Shown here: one piece after another, positions 54,319-63,488 of the stretch
Layout of the letters: the number at the start of each line of letters is the position of its first letter
Numbering within the stretch: the stretch's first letter is position 1
Translations under genes and position numbers: made by a program
The notes under the pieces: generated by a model
The model's input: only the letters and a program-made list of their open reading frames with translations
The model's database searches: none
What the model was told of the DNA's origin: nothing
From: Mixta hanseatica
GTDB lineage: Bacteria > Pseudomonadota > Gammaproteobacteria > Enterobacterales > Enterobacteriaceae
Reading direction: 5' to 3'
DNA: 64,000 bases
NCBI RefSeq assembly: GCF_023517775.1
Contig: NZ_CP082904.1
Coordinates: 124,001 to 188,000, forward strand

Positions 54319-55218
54319 TTACGTTACGTAGCCTTTCAACAGCTGCGTTAGCCATTCCATAAAGACCCTGACCCGCTGCGCCAGATTACGACGGTGCGGC
54401 CAAAGCAGCGATAGCGGCATCGGACGCGCGCGGAAGCCAGGTAGCACTTCTACCAGCTGCTGATTTTCCAGCAGCGGCTGAATGCCGTGGCGCGGCGCCT
54501 GGATAATGCCCAGCCCGGCAAGACAGGCGTGACGATAAGCCTGCGTCGAGTTCACCGTCAGCGCGCCGCCGGTCTGGATAAAGTGGCTGCGCTGACCGTC
54601 ATAATATTCAAAGCCCGCCGGCGCGCCGCCAAACTGCTGACTGTAATGCACCATTGCATGTTGCGAAAGCGCTTCCAGCCGCAGCGGCATACCAAAACGC
54701 ATCAGATAGCCGGGGCTGGCGCAGTTCGCCATTTGCAACAGGCCCAGCGTTCGGCTTATCAGGCCAGAATCCTGCAGCTGGCCCACGCGCACCACGCAGT
54801 CAAAGCCTTCCCGAATCACATCCACCTGCCGATCGCTGCTGCTGAGTTCCAGCTCCAGGCCCGGATAATGCTGTAGAAACTGCGGCAACTGGGGAATAAC
54901 AATATCGGTCGCCAGTGCGACCGGCATATCCACTCGCAGGCGTCCGCTTAGGGTGGCCGGCTCTTTCTGAAACAGGGTATCCATTTCATCCAGCGTCGCC
55001 AGTACGTCGCGGCAGCGTTCATAATAGGCCAGACCGTCCTGAGTAAGCTGTACGCGGCGGGTGGTACGGTGTAGCAGCCGCGTTCCCAGCTGGTCTTCCA
55101 GCGCCTGCACCTGACGCGACAAACTGCCTTTTGGCTGGCCGAGACTCTCCGCCGCGCGGGTAAAACTTTCCATCTCTGCGACCGTAACAAACACCTTCAT
55201 TGCATGAATTTTATCCAT
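54319..55218 (-). CDS. yhjC: LysR-family regulator, YhjC-like
   Basis: A 299-residue LysR-type transcription factor. The N-terminal HTH is in MDKIHAMKVFVTVAEMESFTRAAESLGQPKGSLSRQVQALEDQLGTRLL, and the effector-binding domain begins near residue 90. It resembles E. coli YhjC and keeps its place next to yhjD. It is divergent from an SDR gene with 115 bases between starts, so that oxidoreductase is a likely target. Ligand unknown. Confidence 0.88.
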   Translation of the reverse strand: MDKIHAMKVFVTVAEMESFTRAAESLGQPKGSLSRQVQALEDQLGTRLLHRTTRRVQLTQDGLAYYERCRDVLATLDEMDTLFQKEPATLSGRLRVDMPVALATDIVIPQLPQFLQHYPGLELELSSSDRQVDVIREGFDCVVRVGQLQDSGLISRTLGLLQMANCASPGYLMRFGMPLRLEALSQHAMVHYSQQFGGAPAGFEYYDGQRSHFIQTGGALTVNSTQAYRHACLAGLGIIQAPRHGIQPLLENQQLVEVLPGFRARPMPLSLLWPHRRNLAQRVRVFMEWLTQLLKGYVT

Positions 55219-55333
55219 TTATGCACCGTTTGTTGCTAAAAATGAAACAGTGAAGCGTTACAAACCTGGTTTATCGCGATTGATGTTTTCAATATGCTCT
55301 ATTTTTAAGCAATGTAAAGGCAGGAGAAGCATT

Positions 55334-56092
55334 ATGAGCGATAAAATCGTATTAATAACCGGCGGCAGCCGTGGGTTAGGGCGTAATGCAGCGCTAAAGC
55401 TGGCGGAAAAGGGCATTGATGTGATCATTACCTGGCGTCAACAGCAGCAGGAAGCGGAAAACGTAGTGGAAGAGATCCGCGCTCTGGGTCGGCGTGCCGC
55501 AGCATTACAGTTGGACGTAGCCGAAGTCAGCAGCTTCGCGGATTTTACCGAACGGTTGCAGCAGACGCTGCGTACCCACTGGCAGCGCGCGCGCTTTGAT
55601 TATCTGTTTAATAATGCTGGCATCGGCATGTATAACTCTTTTGCTGAAACCAGCGAGCAACAGTTCGATACGCTGATGCTGACCCACTTTAAGGGCCCTT
55701 TCTTTCTGACCCAGCGCCTGTTGCCGTTGATTAATGACGGCGGCCGCATTCTGAATGTCTCCAGCGGGCTGGCGCGCTTTAGCCCACCGGGCTATGCGGC
55801 CTATGCCTCAATGAAAGGCGCGATGGAAGTACTGACGCGCTATCAGGCGCGTGAACTGGGGCCGCGCGGGATTGCCGTTAATATTCTGGCGCCCGGGGCG
55901 ATTGAAACTGATTTTGGCGGCGGCTCGGTGCGTGATAATCCTGAAGTTAACGCCTGGGTCGCAGCGCAAACTGCCATGGGACGTGCCGGTCAGCCGGATG
56001 ATATCGGCCGCGCTGTCGCTGCGCTGCTTAGCGAGGATACCGGCTGGATCACCGCACAGCGTATTGAGGCGTCGGGCGGCATGTTTCTGTAA
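55334..56092 (+). CDS. Short-chain dehydrogenase/reductase
   Basis: A 252-residue classical SDR. The start is the ATG at 55334 (MSDKIVLITGGSRGLG) with AGGAGAAG upstream; a longer upstream frame is not supported. Motifs: TGGSRGLG nucleotide-binding loop, NNAGIG, the catalytic serine in ILNVSSGLARF, Tyr and Lys in YAAYASMKGA, and PGAIETDF. The arginine in TWRQQQQ after the second strand suggests NADP preference. It is divergent from the LysR gene and probably controlled by it. Substrate unknown. Confidence 0.9.
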   Translation: MSDKIVLITGGSRGLGRNAALKLAEKGIDVIITWRQQQQEAENVVEEIRALGRRAAALQLDVAEVSSFADFTERLQQTLRTHWQRARFDYLFNNAGIGMYNSFAETSEQQFDTLMLTHFKGPFFLTQRLLPLINDGGRILNVSSGLARFSPPGYAAYASMKGAMEVLTRYQARELGPRGIAVNILAPGAIETDFGGGSVRDNPEVNAWVAAQTAMGRAGQPDDIGRAVAALLSEDTGWITAQRIEASGGMFL

Positions 56093-56170
56093 GCCTTAAC
56101 GGGCGCGCCGGACCATCCGGCTGCCGGTATAGCAGGCCGGGCGGAGCATTTCCGCGCCGGCCGCAGGGCG

Positions 56171-57022
56171 TTAAACCGTTAAGGTACCGTCAATAAGGGT
56201 AACGGCTTTGCCGCCGATCCAGATGCCATCATCGCGATAGTGAACGGAAACCAGGCCGTTGCGTTGAATAGCGCTACCCTGACGCGCCAGGTAATCATGC
56301 GGGCGGCCCTGCACCGCCAGATAGCGCGCCAGGCAGGCATTGGCGCTGCCGGTAACTGGATCTTCCGTTAACGCGCCCTGTTCCACCAGCAGCCCGCGCA
56401 CCTCATACTGTACCTGGCCGTCGTTGGCCGGGCCAAACGGCATCAGGCCGTTCACGCCGGCATCCTGCAACAGCTGCGCCAGACGCGGCACATCAGGAAC
56501 GATATCCAGCACCGCCTGTGCCGAGGCCATCGGCACCAGCAGCCAACGAATGCCCATATCGACAATCGTTACCGCCTGCTGCATATCAAACGCTTCGCTG
56601 TTAAGGGCGGCGGCGATACCCGGATGCTCCCAGCCGGTCAGGGTCGCTTCCGGCGCGGAGAAGGCTAAATCGCCGTTAGCCGCTATGGTAACCGGCACCA
56701 GGCCTACGCCGCACTCCTGCACGATACGGCCCGGCGTCTTAACCTGATGGCCTGCTTCCAGTAGCGCGTGCGCTGTGCCCAGCGTGGGATGACCGGCAAA
56801 CGGCAGTTCGCCTTCAATGGTAAAAATGCGTACCCGATAATCCGCGTCAGGGTGCTGCGGCGGCAGCACAAAAGTGGTTTCGGAAAGGTGCGTCCAGCGG
56901 GCGATCGCCTGCATTTGCGCATCGCTCAGCTCGCTGGCGGCCAGGATCACCGCCAGCGGATTGCCACAGAAAGCTGTATTGCTGAAAACATCGACCTGCT
57001 TAAAAGGAAGTTTGTTTGCCAT
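56171..57022 (-). CDS. PhzF-family isomerase/epimerase-like protein
   Basis: A member of the PhzF/diaminopimelate-epimerase-fold family, about 283 residues from the ATG at 57022. GTG at 57034 and ATG at 57028 are alternative starts; GGGG lies six bases before 57022. Family motifs: VDVFSNTAFCGNPLAV, the catalytic glutamate in HLSETTFVL, FAGHPTLGTAHAL, and EDPVTGSANACLARYL. No phenazine genes are nearby, so phenazine synthesis is not implied. The first copy of the 41-bp repeat lies just upstream and probably contains its promoter: TTGACG then TAGTAA, read on the minus strand. Confidence 0.88.
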   Translation of the reverse strand: MANKLPFKQVDVFSNTAFCGNPLAVILAASELSDAQMQAIARWTHLSETTFVLPPQHPDADYRVRIFTIEGELPFAGHPTLGTAHALLEAGHQVKTPGRIVQECGVGLVPVTIAANGDLAFSAPEATLTGWEHPGIAAALNSEAFDMQQAVTIVDMGIRWLLVPMASAQAVLDIVPDVPRLAQLLQDAGVNGLMPFGPANDGQVQYEVRGLLVEQGALTEDPVTGSANACLARYLAVQGRPHDYLARQGSAIQRNGLVSVHYRDDGIWIGGKAVTLIDGTLTV

Positions 57023-57041
57023 AACCATCCCCACGTTGATC

Positions 57042-57082
57042 CAGAAAATGGATTACTAGCCTGTTTACATTGCCAACGTCAA
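57042..57082. repeat. 41-bp direct repeat, copy 1
   Basis: Identical over 41 bases to 58016-58056; begins CAGAAAATGGATTACTAGCC. The pair brackets the microcin-like cassette. This copy lies directly upstream of the PhzF gene. Confidence 0.97.
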
Positions 57083-57267
57083 TCTTTAGATCGCTTTGCG
57101 CCTGGTTACTGGCCCCCGCTCGACCTTCTTACGGATGGGTTATTTGTTGCAGGAGTGGACTAATTATCTATAATGGGAAGGTTACGCTAATTACTTCTAT
57201 AAGTGGCAAATATATTTTTTGCCGCTTAAATATTTAATTTATTGAACGGAGGAAAGCAGAGCATTAA

Positions 57268-57480
57268 CTAAAATCTGAATAAAGGCCCGTTACTATTAAT
57301 CATTCCTATACCTGTATAAATCCCTGCTAAAGCGGCACCGCTAACCATTCCCCATGGCCCAAAATATATGCCAGCTAAAGCCCCTGTAATCATGGATGCG
57401 CCAATATTATTAGCGGGTGAGGCAGGAGCGCCTCTCGCTCCAGATATTTTATCTAATACATTGAGAGAGATTTCTTTCAT
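57268..57480 (-). CDS. Class II microcin-like precursor, short
   Basis: A 70-residue bacteriocin-like precursor. The leader MKEISLNVLDKISGA has the E..L..ISG[GA] form of double-glycine leaders; cleavage after GA would leave about 55 residues. The core is Gly/Ala-rich and hydrophobic (NNIGASMITGALAGIYFGPWGMVSGAALAGIYTGIGM) with GxxxG spacing, typical of pore-forming class II microcins. There are no cysteines. AAGGAAG is a strong ribosome site. It follows a small membrane protein gene on the same strand. AT-rich unlike its neighbours. No export genes nearby. Confidence 0.62.
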   Translation of the reverse strand: MKEISLNVLDKISGARGAPASPANNIGASMITGALAGIYFGPWGMVSGAALAGIYTGIGMINSNGPLFRF

Positions 57481-57510
57481 TTTACTTCCTTATGTGGTGT
57501 GTTTTTTTTG

Positions 57511-57711
57511 TTATTTGCTTTTTATAAAAAAATTAATAATTAATATTGTTATGTATTTTACGCCGAAGAATACCATCACAATAATTATAACATCCCATAT
57601 GTGTTGGTGACTGCCATCATACATGATTTTCAATGAAGAGAGATGAGCCAGTAAGATACTGAAGCATAATCCCACTATGTTGGACACAGCGCTTTTTGTT
57701 AGCTTTTCCAT
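57511..57711 (-). CDS. Small membrane protein, candidate microcin immunity
   Basis: A 66-residue protein with two hydrophobic helices (about 10-28 and 38-62) and a basic end FFIKSK. It is immediately upstream of the microcin-like gene on the same strand (30 bases), an order seen in several microcin operons. GGGGAAAAG precedes the ATG. No family recognised. Confidence 0.55.
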   Translation of the reverse strand: MEKLTKSAVSNIVGLCFSILLAHLSSLKIMYDGSHQHIWDVIIIVMVFFGVKYITILIINFFIKSK

Positions 57712-57924
57712 CTTTTCCCCAATGCTTAATTATGGCGTGGCATGAGTATTATAGCGTGAGTTTTCAGGTAATAAGACTAACTCTCATATGATCGAATCGT
57801 TTATTTCTATTTTATGAAAATCATCATCACTTTCGCTAAAAAATAAAACTTTCTTATATAAAGGCAATAAAGATTTTGAACATAATAGTTTAACCTGTCT
57901 CGTGTTCGCTCAGGTCAACGTCTG

Positions 57925-58018
57925 GCGAGGGCATGCGGATACCGATAGAAAAGCGTCAGACAATAAGCCTCAACGTTTCATCCAGGTTTTGCGCACGGCG
58001 ACGGCGTAACGACGACAG
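57925..58018 (-). pseudogene. Relic of a MocR-family regulator gene
   Basis: Read on the minus strand it gives SLRRRRAQNLDETLRLIV, a stop, then RFSIGIRMP. This aligns with SLRRRYAANLDEARALIAQHFPVGTRATRP of the intact MocR gene at 58737-60194, about 15 of 31 positions identical. The DNA is also similar over roughly 85 bases. Only this fragment remains, carrying a stop codon. It abuts the second 41-bp repeat. Confidence 0.7.
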
Positions 58019-58056
58019 AAAATGGATTACTAGCCTGTTTACATTGCCAACGTCAA
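58016..58056. repeat. 41-bp direct repeat, copy 2
   Basis: Exact copy of 57042-57082, 974 bases further on, just upstream of a GST gene. Removing one copy plus the DNA between would place the PhzF and GST genes back to back in divergent orientation. Confidence 0.97.
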
Positions 58057-58107
58057 CGGCGGCAACTATGAATAAGAGTAACCGTATAAAAATTCAGGGC
58101 TGAATTG

Positions 58108-58731
58108 ATGCTGACAATTTTAGGACGCGCCTCCTCTATTAACGTACGCAAAGTGCTTTGGCTGTGCGATGAGCTCTCCCTGCCGTACCAGCGCGAGGAG
58201 TGGGGGGAGGGATTCAGATCAACGCACGAGGCGCGTTTTCTGGCGCTGAATCCTAATGCGATGATACCGGTGATCAAAGATGAAGAGTTTGTGCTGTGGG
58301 AGTCGAACACTATTATTCGCTACCTGGCCAATGCTTACCAGGGCGAATGGCTCTATCCCACCGCGCCGCGCGCGCGCGCGTTGGTTGATCGCTGGATTGA
58401 CTGGCAGGCCACTGAACTGAATACCGCCTGGCGCTACGCCTTTATGGCGCTAGTGCGACAGTCGCCCGCCCATCAAAACGAACGGTTGCTGGCTGCCGCC
58501 TGTAAAGGCTGGACCTATACCATGGGCATTCTCAATCAGCAGCTGGAAAAAACCGGACGTTATATTGCGGGCGATCGCTTCAGCCTGGCGGATATTCCTA
58601 TCGGCCTGTCGGTTAACCGCTGGTATGAAACCCCGCTTGAGCATGCGGATTACCCCGCTATTCGCGCCTACTATGAGCGACTGACCGCCAGAGCAGGCTA
58701 CGTAACATGGGGGCGCAACGGCATCCCCTGA
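58108..58731 (+). CDS. Glutathione S-transferase family protein
   Basis: A 207-residue GST from the ATG at 58108 (MLTILGRASSINVRKVLWLCDEL); a TTG directly before it would add one residue. The thioredoxin-like domain has the likely catalytic serine near residue 10, NAMIPVI with the cis-proline, and the ES pair in LWESNTIIRYLA. The C-terminal domain has FSLADIPIG. It ends six bases before the convergent MocR gene. Substrate unknown. It differs from the GST at 45876-46517 beyond family level. Confidence 0.88.
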   Translation: MLTILGRASSINVRKVLWLCDELSLPYQREEWGEGFRSTHEARFLALNPNAMIPVIKDEEFVLWESNTIIRYLANAYQGEWLYPTAPRARALVDRWIDWQATELNTAWRYAFMALVRQSPAHQNERLLAAACKGWTYTMGILNQQLEKTGRYIAGDRFSLADIPIGLSVNRWYETPLEHADYPAIRAYYERLTARAGYVTWGRNGIP

Positions 58732-58736
58732 CGGCC

Positions 58737-60194
58737 TTACGCCAGCGCGCCGGCGGGTAGCTTGCTTATTTCACACGCCAGCGCGCCCGCGCGACTGATG
58801 GCGTAGCGATAACGGTCGTCAAAGGGATAGCAGCAGGAGAGCCGCACCGCATGGTTAGCACGATCGCTTAGCGTGTAAAGCGCGCCGGGCGTCAGGCAGA
58901 TTTTTTCCTGTAGCAGCTGATGAAACAGCTCCTCAGTATCAATGTTGTCCGGCAGCGTTATCCAGAAAACAAAGCCGCCCTGCGGCCGCGTGGCGCGGGT
59001 GCCAACCGGAAAATGCTGCGCAATTAACGCTCGCGCTTCATCCAGGTTCGCCGCATAGCGACGGCGCAGCGATCGCAGATGGCGATCGTAGCCGCCGGTT
59101 GCCAGAAACTGCGCCAGCGTCTCGCACAGCAGCGCCGATTCCGCCATGGAAGAGAAGGCTTTCAGCCGGGCGATCGCTTTACTGTAGCGGCCTGCCGCCA
59201 TCCAGCCGATACGAAAATCCGGCGCTACGGTTTTGGTAAAGCTGGTGCAATAAATTATCCAGCCGTCGCGATCGAACGCTTTTACCGTTGGCAGCTGCGG
59301 CTCGCGGAACTGCAGCTCATCGTATAAGCCATCCTCAATCAGCGGCACCTGCCAATGGTTCATCAACGCCGCCAGCCGCTTTTTATTTTCCGGCGTCATG
59401 CTGCAGCCTAACGGATTTTGCAGGCCCGGCATGGCGATCAGCGCCTGAATGCGTCCTTCCTGCAACACCATCTCCAGCGCATCCAGCGACAGGCCGGTTT
59501 GCGGATCGGTGGGAATTTCCAGCGTCTTCAGGCCCAGGCTGGAGAGCAGCGGAAACAGGAAAAAATAGGTCGGCGTTTCCAGGCCAACGCAATCTCCCGG
59601 CCGCGTTGTGGCGCGCAGCGCCAGCTGTAGCGCTTCCATACAACCGTGCGTCAGCGTAATCGCTTCGGCCGTCAGCTTCATACCCATATAGCTGGCGCGC
59701 CGCGCGATCTCTTTACGTAAGCTCTCGCTACCTGGCGGCAGCGCATAACGTCCGATAATTTGCGGATGGCGGCGTAGCAGCGAGGCGGTAATGCGCGCCA
59801 GCCTGGCGGTAGGATAGAAATCGCCGTCGCGTGGGCAGGCCAGGGAGATATTGATATAGTCGGGGTGATTTTGCGCCGCGAACACCGTATCGATCAGATC
59901 CAGCTTAGCCTGCCCCGGCGTGCTGACGGTGGCCTGGTAGCTCAGACTTTTTTCCGGCGCGGGCAGCATACTGCGCACGTAATAACCGGACTGCGGACGC
60001 GATTCAATCAGCCCGCGATCTTCCAGCACGCGCCAGGCGCTAAGCACGGTATTAATGCTTACCTGCTGCGCCATCGCTACGCGGCGAATAGCGGGTAAAC
60101 GGCTGCCCGGTAGCCAGGTACCGTCATGAATTGCGCTGGCGAAATTATCCGCCAGCTGCTGGTAACGCCGAGGTTCGCTGAGATCGATGGACAC
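58737..60194 (-). CDS. MocR/GntR-type regulator with aminotransferase domain
   Basis: A MocR-subfamily regulator: an N-terminal GntR winged helix fused to a fold-I PLP-dependent aminotransferase domain. It has 485 residues from the GTG at 60194 (VSIDLSEPRRYQQLADNF) with GGGAG six bases upstream. A 33-codon upstream extension starting at an ATG (60293) is possible but atypical. The HTH is GSRLPAIRRVAMAQQVSINTVLSAWRVLEDRGLIESRPQSGYYV. The aminotransferase part has NPLGCSMTPENKKRL and the PLP lysine in TSFTKTVAPDFRIGW. It is divergent from a LysE-type exporter, a common MocR target arrangement. Confidence 0.9.
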   Translation of the reverse strand: MSIDLSEPRRYQQLADNFASAIHDGTWLPGSRLPAIRRVAMAQQVSINTVLSAWRVLEDRGLIESRPQSGYYVRSMLPAPEKSLSYQATVSTPGQAKLDLIDTVFAAQNHPDYINISLACPRDGDFYPTARLARITASLLRRHPQIIGRYALPPGSESLRKEIARRASYMGMKLTAEAITLTHGCMEALQLALRATTRPGDCVGLETPTYFFLFPLLSSLGLKTLEIPTDPQTGLSLDALEMVLQEGRIQALIAMPGLQNPLGCSMTPENKKRLAALMNHWQVPLIEDGLYDELQFREPQLPTVKAFDRDGWIIYCTSFTKTVAPDFRIGWMAAGRYSKAIARLKAFSSMAESALLCETLAQFLATGGYDRHLRSLRRRYAANLDEARALIAQHFPVGTRATRPQGGFVFWITLPDNIDTEELFHQLLQEKICLTPGALYTLSDRANHAVRLSCCYPFDDRYRYAISRAGALACEISKLPAGALA

Positions 60195-60328
60195 AGTTGC
60201 TCCCGGAAAGTATGGATACAGTGTTATAAGAGGCAGGTTGTACCCATCACAATACTCTTTTGCTGTCTCTGTTACCATTCTGTCGCGCTGCATAACATAA
60301 AGCTTCTGTTCTTAAGCCGGAGCTTGCC

Positions 60329-60910
60329 ATGATCGATCCCTCTTTTTTCAGCTATGTCACCGTTATGTCGATAACGCCAGGGCCTAACAATCTGTTACTG
60401 GCGACCTCCGGCGTGAACTTTGGTTTGCGACGCACGTTGCCGATGGTCGGCGGCTTTATACTGGGTTGTCTGGTGCAACTGCTGCTGCTGGCCATGGCGC
60501 TTGATCTGCTGCTGGGCTGGATGGAAGAGATCCGCAAGCCGCTAACGCTGCTGGGCTGCGGCTGGATGCTGTGGTTGTCGTGGAAAATCTGGCGTTCGGC
60601 GGCGCCGACGCTCCAGGCCAAAGCGAGGCCGATGACCACGCTGGGCGGCGCGCTGTTTCAGGCGGTTAATCCAAAGGCCTGGCTGATGGTCAGCAACGTG
60701 GCGCTGCTCTATATCGCCGATAATGGACTGGTCACCGTACTGACGGGGTATGCGCTGTTGAATCTGCCCTGTATTTTGCTCTGGGCCTTTCTTGGGGAGC
60801 GCCTGCGCGTTCTGTTGACGGTAGAGTGGAAGCGTCGTCTGTTTAACAGCGTGATGGCCAGCTCGCTGGCGCTGACGGCGCTGTGGATGCTGTATGAGGT
60901 ATGGCGTTAA
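60329..60910 (+). CDS. LysE/RhtB-family amino-acid exporter
   Basis: A 193-residue membrane exporter of the LysE/RhtB family with six predicted helices. The N-terminal signature is SITPGPNNLLLATSGVNFGLRRTLPMVGG, and FQAVNPKAWLMV is the second conserved loop. GGAG precedes the ATG. It is divergent from the MocR regulator with 134 bases between starts, so PLP-linked amino-acid sensing may control efflux; this is inference. Confidence 0.9.
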   Translation: MIDPSFFSYVTVMSITPGPNNLLLATSGVNFGLRRTLPMVGGFILGCLVQLLLLAMALDLLLGWMEEIRKPLTLLGCGWMLWLSWKIWRSAAPTLQAKARPMTTLGGALFQAVNPKAWLMVSNVALLYIADNGLVTVLTGYALLNLPCILLWAFLGERLRVLLTVEWKRRLFNSVMASSLALTALWMLYEVWR

Positions 60911-60913
60911 GGG

Positions 60914-60941
60914 AATAAAGCGGCCTCGAGCAGGAGGCCGC
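60914..60941. terminator. Terminator between LysE-type gene and phosphoketolase
   Basis: GCGGCCTC/GAGGCCGC (60920-60927, 60934-60941) with a 6-base loop, followed on the minus strand by TTTATT. The two genes are convergent. Confidence 0.8.
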
Positions 60942-60949
60942 CAGGCGGG

Positions 60950-63340
60950 TTATTCCGGCGCGTCGCTGCTGCCCTGCTGCGATGGCCATTTCCAGTTGCG
61001 CACTTCCGGCAGATCTTCGCCATATTCACGCACGTGACGATGGTGTCCAGCGATTTTCTCCGCCAGCTCATCAAGAATAGTGTCCGCCTTGCCCGCCAGC
61101 GACGGGATACGCAGTATCGCTTCCTGCGCCAGGTGATAGCGGTCCAGCTCATTCATTACCGTCATATCGAACGGCGTGGTGGTTGTGCCTTCTTCCATAA
61201 AGCCGCGGACGTGGAAGTTATGATGGTTGTTACGCTGATAGGCCAGCCGGTGCACCAGACTGGGATAGCCGTGGAACGCGAATATCACCGGTTTGTCACG
61301 GGTAAATATCTGGTCAAACTGATCGTCTTCCATACCGTGCGGATGTTGATCCTTAGTTTGCAACGCCATCAAATCCACTACGTTAACGACGCGCACTTTC
61401 AGTTCCGGCAGGTAAGTTTTGAGCAGATCCACCGCCGCCAGGGTTTCCATCGTCGGCACATCGCCCGCGCAGGCCATCACTACATCCGGCTCGTCGCCCG
61501 GCTGTTCGGTGCCTGCCCACGGCCAAATCCCTAACCCTGCTTCACAGTGCGCAATCGCCTGATCCATGGTCAGCCACTGCGGCTCCGGCTGTTTACCGGC
61601 CACGATAACGTTAATGCGGTCCCAGGTTTTCAGACAGTGATCCCCTACCCACAGCAGCGTATTGGCATCAGGCGGCAGATAGATACGCACAATATCCGCC
61701 TTTTTGTTGGCAACGTGGTCCATAAAGCCAGGATCCTGATGGCTGTAGCCGTTATGGTCCTGACGCCAGACGTGCGATGAGAGCAGGTAGTTAAGCGAGG
61801 AAACCGGCTCGCGCCACGGCAGCTTGCGCGTCACCTTCAGCCATTTCGCATGCTGGTTAAACATCGAATCGATGATATGAATAAAGGCTTCGTAGCAGTT
61901 AAACAGGCCATGGCGTCCGGTCAGCAGATAGCCTTCCAGCCAGCCCTGGCACTGATGCTCGCTCAGGATCTCCATCACCCGGCCATCACGCGCCAGCTGC
62001 TCATCATAAGGCTTCACCTCTTCCATCCAGGTGCGATTGGTAACATCAAACACGTCGCTCAGACGGTTAGAGGCGGTTTCATCCGGGCCAAACAGACGGA
62101 AGTTATCTTTATTACGCTGGAAAATTGCGCGCAGATACTGCCCCAGCACCTCGGTAGACTGCACCTGCTTTTCGCCCGGCGTGGTGACATCTACGGCGAA
62201 CTCGCGAATATCAGGCGTATCCAGTTCGCGGCGCAGTCGTCCGCCGTTGGCGTAAGGTGAGGCGCCCATGCGTTTTTCGCCCTGCGGCGCCAGCGCGCGC
62301 AGTTCCGGCTTCAGCTTGCCCTGCTCATCAAACAGATCGTCCGGCTGATAGCTGCGCATCCACTGCTCAAGGATTTGGCGATGTTGGTCATTCTCACGAC
62401 AGGAAGAGACCGGCACCTGATGCGCACGCCAGAAATCTTCGACCTTTTTGCCATCTACCGTTTTCGGGCCGGTCCAGCCTTTCGGGCTGCGCAGAATAAT
62501 CATCGGCCAGCGCGGGATGCTCTCCTGCGCTTCGCCGCTACGGCCGCGCTGCTGATACTCGCGAATCTTATCGCAGGCCTTATCCAGCGTTTCAGCCATC
62601 TGCCGGTGCATTTTTTCCGGCTCGTCCCCGCAAACAAACAGCGGCTCATAGCCGTAGCCGCTGAACAGTTGATGCAAATCCTCATCGCTGCTGCGTCCAA
62701 GCAGCGTCGGGTTGGCAATCTTGTAGCCGTTAAGATGCAGGATCGGCAGCACCGCGCCGTCGCGAGCGGCGTTAAGGAATTTGATGCCGTGCCAGCTGGA
62801 AGAGAGCGGGCCGGTTTCCGCTTCGCCGTCGCCAATTACGCAGGCGGCGATCAGGTTGGGATAGTCGAATACCGCGCCAAAAGCGTGCGACAGCGAGTAA
62901 CCCAGTTCGCCGCCTTCGTTAATCGAGCCAGGCGTTTCCGGCGCAGCGTGGCTGGGAATGCCGCCGGGAAAAGAGAACTGCTTAAACAGCCGCTGCATAC
63001 CGGTCGCGTCCTCGCTTACCTGCGGATAGATCTCGCTGTAGCTGCCTTCCAGCCAGGTGTTCGCCACCATGCCCGGCCCGCCGTGGCCCGGCCCGCAGAT
63101 GTAAATCATATCCAGGTCGCGATGGCGGATAAGGCGGTTAAGGTGCGCATAGATAAAATTCAGGCCGGGCGTGGTACCCCAGTGGCCGAGCAGACGCGGT
63201 TTAATATGTTCGGGCTGTAACGGCTCACGCAGCAGCGGGTTGTTCATTAAATAGATTTGGCCCACTGATAAATAGTTAGCGGCGCGCCAGTAGCGATCGA
63301 GCAATTTTAGTTCTTCCTGAGTATCTGGTGCATTCGTCAT
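60950..63340 (-). CDS. xfp: Phosphoketolase (xylulose 5-phosphate/fructose 6-phosphate)
   Basis: A thiamine-diphosphate enzyme that cleaves xylulose 5-phosphate (and often fructose 6-phosphate) with phosphate to acetyl phosphate and a shorter aldose phosphate. It has 796 residues, the usual length. Conserved regions: [53 protein letters not shown], the ThDP-binding [12 protein letters not shown]...[14 protein letters not shown]...[12 protein letters not shown], and [29 protein letters not shown] is a strong ribosome site before the ATG. No acetate kinase gene is adjacent. It is divergent from a SLC13-type permease. Confidence 0.96.
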   Translation of the reverse strand: MTNAPDTQEELKLLDRYWRAANYLSVGQIYLMNNPLLREPLQPEHIKPRLLGHWGTTPGLNFIYAHLNRLIRHRDLDMIYICGPGHGGPGMVANTWLEGSYSEIYPQVSEDATGMQRLFKQFSFPGGIPSHAAPETPGSINEGGELGYSLSHAFGAVFDYPNLIAACVIGDGEAETGPLSSSWHGIKFLNAARDGAVLPILHLNGYKIANPTLLGRSSDEDLHQLFSGYGYEPLFVCGDEPEKMHRQMAETLDKACDKIREYQQRGRSGEAQESIPRWPMIILRSPKGWTGPKTVDGKKVEDFWRAHQVPVSSCRENDQHRQILEQWMRSYQPDDLFDEQGKLKPELRALAPQGEKRMGASPYANGGRLRRELDTPDIREFAVDVTTPGEKQVQSTEVLGQYLRAIFQRNKDNFRLFGPDETASNRLSDVFDVTNRTWMEEVKPYDEQLARDGRVMEILSEHQCQGWLEGYLLTGRHGLFNCYEAFIHIIDSMFNQHAKWLKVTRKLPWREPVSSLNYLLSSHVWRQDHNGYSHQDPGFMDHVANKKADIVRIYLPPDANTLLWVGDHCLKTWDRINVIVAGKQPEPQWLTMDQAIAHCEAGLGIWPWAGTEQPGDEPDVVMACAGDVPTMETLAAVDLLKTYLPELKVRVVNVVDLMALQTKDQHPHGMEDDQFDQIFTRDKPVIFAFHGYPSLVHRLAYQRNNHHNFHVRGFMEEGTTTTPFDMTVMNELDRYHLAQEAILRIPSLAGKADTILDELAEKIAGHHRHVREYGEDLPEVRNWKWPSQQGSSDAPE

Positions 63341-63488
63341 GCTTTTCCTCCGGTGACGTCAATCACAATTTCGGGCAGGGAGCGCTTTACCCGGGTGAAA
63401 TGAAACTCAATACTCTTTAACCCTACTAGAAGAAAACTTAATCAGCCAAAAAACAGGCTTTTTAGACATGCTGGCAAGGAGCGGTGCT

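Noticed and set aside
56171..57022. Phenazine biosynthesis locus suggested by the PhzF-family gene
   Set aside because: No other phz genes are nearby; PhzF-like proteins are common stand-alone genes in enterobacteria.
62375..63220. Plus-strand open frame (281 codons) opposite the phosphoketolase gene
   Set aside because: Antisense shadow; the phosphoketolase is unambiguous.
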